In this document: positions 22,905 to 25,177 of the stretch, piece after piece
Layout: each line of letters starts with the position of its first letter
How positions within the stretch are numbered: the first letter of the stretch is position 1
Virus record (IMG/VR): IMGVR_UViG_3300023172_000180
Coordinates: 1 to 25,177 of that record
DNA length: 25,177 nucleotides
From: a virus
Direction: 5' to 3' (one strand)
Notes under the pieces: model-generated
Databases searched by the model: none
What the model saw: the letters and a program-made list of their open reading frames with translations, nothing else
Told to the model about the DNA's origin: nothing
Translations under genes and position numbers: made by a program

Positions 22905-24169
22905 TAATAAGCTTCCCACTTCCTTTGTCTACGCTCTTGCACAACTGCGTAAGATAAGCAGTCGACAATATCGTCATGGGCGCCAACTGGAAACGTGAGA
23001 AGCTCACGCTCAACATTAGCTACCCAAGAGTACTCTTCATTCTTAGGAAGATAAACTAATCCTGCTTCCATCTTAGCAGATAAAGGCATGGCTCTTTGGC
23101 GCTTGTCTTTATCCGCCTTTAATTCGATAACTGGGAGCCCTTCTCTCCTTGCAAACTGCACTAAAGCTAACTGGAATCCGTTTTTTTCAATTCCTACGAA
23201 TTCTAAATTGTGTTTTAATAATTGATTTTTTATACGAGGAATAATATCTGGAGCTTCCATTCTCTCAATAACCATATCTAGAACAAATAGTTTTTTCGAT
23301 TCTTGGTCCAATCCAAAACTGCCAATAACTGTATAGTCAGCAGATTCTCTGGTTGAAGTCGCCAAATCAACGGTTGAAAATTTAACAAGATTATTCATGT
23401 CGTAAGTCTTACCATCTGCAAATATTTGACCTACACCCATAGAGTAGTATTTAAACCAATCTTGTTTGAACATCTGAGAACCTTCAGATATAAATTCAGC
23501 CATGTACTCTTGTGCGAAAACAAGAGAACCAATTTCTTCTTTAGCTGATAAAACTTCTGATTCTTCTACAAGAGGATTAGAAGTTGAAGGAAATTGAAAT
23601 CTTTCCCAATCATCTGAAGTATTAGCATGTTCCCATAAACGATAAAACCAGTTGTCCATTCCTTTTGGAGTTGAGATGAATAATGCAGAACCTTTTCTTT
23701 CAGTTAAGGTAGGACGAAGAACCTCAGTCCATGTTTCTTCTTTAACGAATGCTGCCTCGTCCATAACTAGGAAGTCAAGACCTTCTCCTCTAAGTCTTTG
23801 TGGATTATCAGCAGAACGAACACCAATAAAACCACCATTACCAAAGTCAACTTGCATGTCTCCTACTTTGATATTTACTCCCATTTCAGAAGGGAAAGAT
23901 GCGGCAGCAGCTTGAATATCACGCCAACCTACTCTAGATATTGCGAATGTAGGTGCAACCCACCAAGCTCTACCACCAGCTAAAGCAATCTCCATACACA
24001 TTTGCACTCCAAGTCTTGATTTACCAAAACGTCGTCCAGCACATAAAATTTTCCAACGAGCTTTAGAATCATGAACTTCTTTTTGTGCATCATGCAAAGG
24101 AGGAAATGTTACATCGTATACCCTACTTTTTACTTCTGATACGTTTTCTAAAATATCTTTTGGCGCCAT
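22904..24169 (-). CDS. terL: Terminase large subunit (DNA packaging ATPase/nuclease)
   Basis: 421 aa, the usual size. ATPase motifs: Walker A G-R-R-F-G-K-S near 45-51, Walker B FLVMDEA near 133-139 with the catalytic Glu, and coupling motif ISTPKG near 165-170. Nuclease: Asp near 268 in STVDLATS, Glu near 328 in FVGIEKNG, and the HDDIVD cluster near 398-403. It pumps DNA into the prohead through the portal and cuts the concatemer. The start is ATG at 24169 (a TTG one codon earlier is less likely). There is no ribosome site; TATACT ends 7 nt before the ATG, pointing to a leaderless transcript. A terminator lies just upstream. No small terminase gene was recognised next to it. Confidence 0.96.
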   Translation of the reverse strand: MAPKDILENVSEVKSRVYDVTFPPLHDAQKEVHDSKARWKILCAGRRFGKSRLGVQMCMEIALAGGRAWWVAPTFAISRVGWRDIQAAAASFPSEMGVNIKVGDMQVDFGNGGFIGVRSADNPQRLRGEGLDFLVMDEAAFVKEETWTEVLRPTLTERKGSALFISTPKGMDNWFYRLWEHANTSDDWERFQFPSTSNPLVEESEVLSAKEEIGSLVFAQEYMAEFISEGSQMFKQDWFKYYSMGVGQIFADGKTYDMNNLVKFSTVDLATSTRESADYTVIGSFGLDQESKKLFVLDMVIERMEAPDIIPRIKNQLLKHNLEFVGIEKNGFQLALVQFARREGLPVIELKADKDKRQRAMPLSAKMEAGLVYLPKNEEYSWVANVERELLTFPVGAHDDIVDCLSYAVVQERRQRKWEAY

Positions 24170-24176
24170 CAAACTA

Positions 24177-24182
24177 AGTATA
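24177..24182 (-). promoter_or_regulatory. -10 box TATACT of the head operon, leaderless
   Basis: TATACT on the minus strand, then TAGTTTG, then the terminase ATG. It lies 4 nt past the U tract of the terminator. No -35 match at 17 nt was seen. Without it, the head operon would depend on read-through of the terminator. Confidence 0.5.
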
Positions 24183-24186
24183 GGGC

Positions 24187-24215
24187 AAAAAAAAGCCCCC
24201 TATCTCTAGGGGGGC
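24187..24215 (-). terminator. Strong rho-independent terminator before terminase
   Basis: On the minus strand GCCCCCCTA-GAGA-TAGGGGGC forms an 8-bp stem with one bulged base and a GAGA tetraloop, followed by eight T's. It ends the transcript of the 24269-24940 gene. The upstream side also carries a T run on the minus strand, so the plus strand has A's, not T's, after the stem; it works in one direction. Confidence 0.88.
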
Positions 24216-24268
24216 AAAAAAAGCCTACAACCTCACTTGTTTTTGCTTATTTTATTTTAGCAGAAGAA

Positions 24269-24940
24269 TTATTCCTCTTCTGCTTGTGCTAGAGCAAGAC
24301 CTAAATCTTTAAGATAAGCTTTTTCTGATTCAGAAAATCCATCTTCAAGAGCTTTACGCCAAATCTCGTTATACAACGAGCTATGCTTGCGATGATAATT
24401 TTTAGCAAGAGTAAAAAGTTTACTTTGGAACTTACGTTTAAGCCCAACAAAAAAACCTTTACTATGATTGTCTAAAAAGAATAGTTGGAAGAAAAACTTC
24501 CCCCACCTAACTGGTGTGTTACGGTCGTTAATGTCGACCCTAGTCCAGTTTAGATGAGAACGAAATTGTTCCCTTAAATAGAACTTAGCTGTTTTCCAAC
24601 CTTGTTTATACCAACTATGAAAAAATATAGTTATGTAAGATAACCAAGTACGCTGTTCCCAGCTTGGATGACCGAACCAGAAGCCCGGCTCATAACCAGC
24701 ATGGCTATGACCCCAGTACATACCAAGTACTTCTGGGTTATTTAACCAGTTAGCAAATCTATGAGCGTGCTTATGACACAATCTAAACGTATGAATATCT
24801 TGGTCTAGCGAATCAGTGAAGTCGCCGTAGCCACCAGAAACTTGAAGGTCTAAACCACCCTCGTTATTAGCTTGCATTGTTCTACTGCATTTTGCACATT
24901 GAAAATACAATTTTTTTTGCATTTCTGTAATATCAGACAT
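24269..24940 (-). CDS. Unknown protein with N-terminal zinc-ribbon-like domain
   Basis: 223 aa. Residues 15-66 form a recognisable cysteine/histidine unit: C15-x2-C18, GGLDLQVSGGYGDFTD, then L-C55-H-K-H-A-H, consistent with a zinc site. Afterwards the protein is Trp/His/Phe-rich (GHSHAGYEPGFWFGHPSWEQRTW) and then basic and helical (FFVGLKRKFQSKLFTLAKNYHRK). No family named. GGGAGG sits 4 nt before the ATG. It is a monocistronic unit: a structured leader upstream (24990-25091) and a strong terminator 54 nt downstream, separate from the head operon, so it is probably regulated on its own. Confidence 0.65.
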   Translation of the reverse strand: MSDITEMQKKLYFQCAKCSRTMQANNEGGLDLQVSGGYGDFTDSLDQDIHTFRLCHKHAHRFANWLNNPEVLGMYWGHSHAGYEPGFWFGHPSWEQRTWLSYITIFFHSWYKQGWKTAKFYLREQFRSHLNWTRVDINDRNTPVRWGKFFFQLFFLDNHSKGFFVGLKRKFQSKLFTLAKNYHRKHSSLYNEIWRKALEDGFSESEKAYLKDLGLALAQAEEE

Positions 24941-24989
24941 AATACCTCCCAGTATTAATTGTTTTATTTCTCTTCATCGTCCGATAGAC

Positions 24990-25091
24990 AGCTTGTAACA
25001 CACAAGTTCTATGCTTTAAGTAGTTTCCTAATGATGCAATGTGAAGCAATTAGGATTTACTCATGTGCTACAAGCTACCTATTGGTAGCTT
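24990..25091 (-). ncRNA. Structured leader RNA with competing hairpins (candidate)
   Basis: In the minus-strand RNA, AGCUUGUAGCAC (25076-25065) can pair with GUGUUACAAGCU (25001-24990) over 12 bp. This stem encloses UGAGUA/UACUUA, UCCUAAU/AUUAGGA and a UGC/GCA tip with an 8-nt loop. The 5' strand of the long stem can instead form AAGCUACC-AAUA-GGUAGCUU (25091-25072), and its 3' strand can form CUUGU-GUGUU-ACAAG. Two pairs are G-U on this strand and would be A-C mismatches on the other, so the minus strand is favoured. It lies 50 nt before the 24940 gene. The rest of 24941-25177 shows no convincing gene, tRNA or repeat. Confidence 0.5.
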
Positions 25092-25177
25092 AGAACAACT
25101 AAACTCTTTTATTGACTTACAAGGGTCGAGACCGAAATCTTTTTTACCAATTGCTCCCAATGCAAACTACAATTTTA

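Noticed and set aside
24269-24940. Small terminase subunit assignment for the gene before terL
   Set aside because: It has no HTH or small-terminase oligomerisation pattern; it has a zinc-ribbon-like start and is separated from terL by a strong terminator.
25068-25160. 30-codon minus-strand frame from TTG
   Set aside because: No ribosome site and too short to judge; kept only as a possible leader peptide in the RNA finding.
25120-25177. tRNA-like segment with GGTCGAGACC
   Set aside because: It lacks the GTTC of a T arm, and no acceptor, D or anticodon arm could be built on either strand.
1-25177. CRISPR arrays, insertion sequences, attachment sites, integrase
   Set aside because: No regularly spaced repeats, transposase or recombinase sequence was seen anywhere in the window.

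Overview
The window is a 25 kb piece of a tailed double-stranded DNA phage genome (or prophage) of siphovirus type. Nearly all genes run on the minus strand, so the map reads right to left: large terminase, portal, HK97-type prohead protease, HK97-fold major capsid protein, gp6-like connector, (an accessory block), head closure, HK97 gp10-like protein, tail terminator, tail tube, frameshifted tail assembly chaperones, tape measure, distal tail protein, and a hub/fibre protein ending in a self-cleaving S74 chaperone. A long tape measure (1103 aa, roughly 165 nm of tail at about 0.15 nm per residue) and no sheath gene support a long non-contractile tail. No integrase, repressor, replication gene, tRNA, CRISPR or insertion sequence was seen. 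A small terminase was not recognised either. The DNA is A+T-rich by eye.

Layout, right to left. 24941-25177 holds no confident gene but can form an elaborate minus-strand RNA upstream of a zinc-binding protein of unknown function (24269-24940). A strong terminator follows, and then the head operon (24169 to 15482) starts with no visible ribosome site. Between the gp6-like connector and the head-closure gene lies a non-structural block (about 11.84-15.49 kb, plus the small genes at 15.48-16.65 kb). Its plus-strand cassette (14142-15485) encodes a secreted transglycosylase-like enzyme, a SET-domain methyltransferase homologue and three tiny proteins. It is followed by four minus-strand genes of unknown role, including a HTH/zinc-ribbon protein. 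The tail operon starts again at 11768 and runs off the left edge, where the first 21 codons of one more gene are visible.

Expression signals are unusually legible. Two near-identical promoters (TTGACA-N17-TAGAAT) share a 14-nt block around the -10. One has its -35 box in the loop of the preceding terminator. Four genes (11768, 14142, 14406, 24169) have a TANNNT -10 box only 6-7 nt before the start codon and no Shine-Dalgarno, which predicts leaderless mRNAs. Eight junctions use the TAATG stop/start overlap. GTG and TTG starts occur.

Host: unknown. Frequent leaderless genes are typical of actinobacteria (among others), and the low G+C and phage-module style would fit a low-G+C aquatic actinobacterium. 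This is inference with low confidence. The best candidates for something undescribed are the bistable-looking leader RNA, the leaderless/terminator-promoter punctuation, the SET/transglycosylase cassette placed antisense inside the structural region, and the portal protein of roughly double length.
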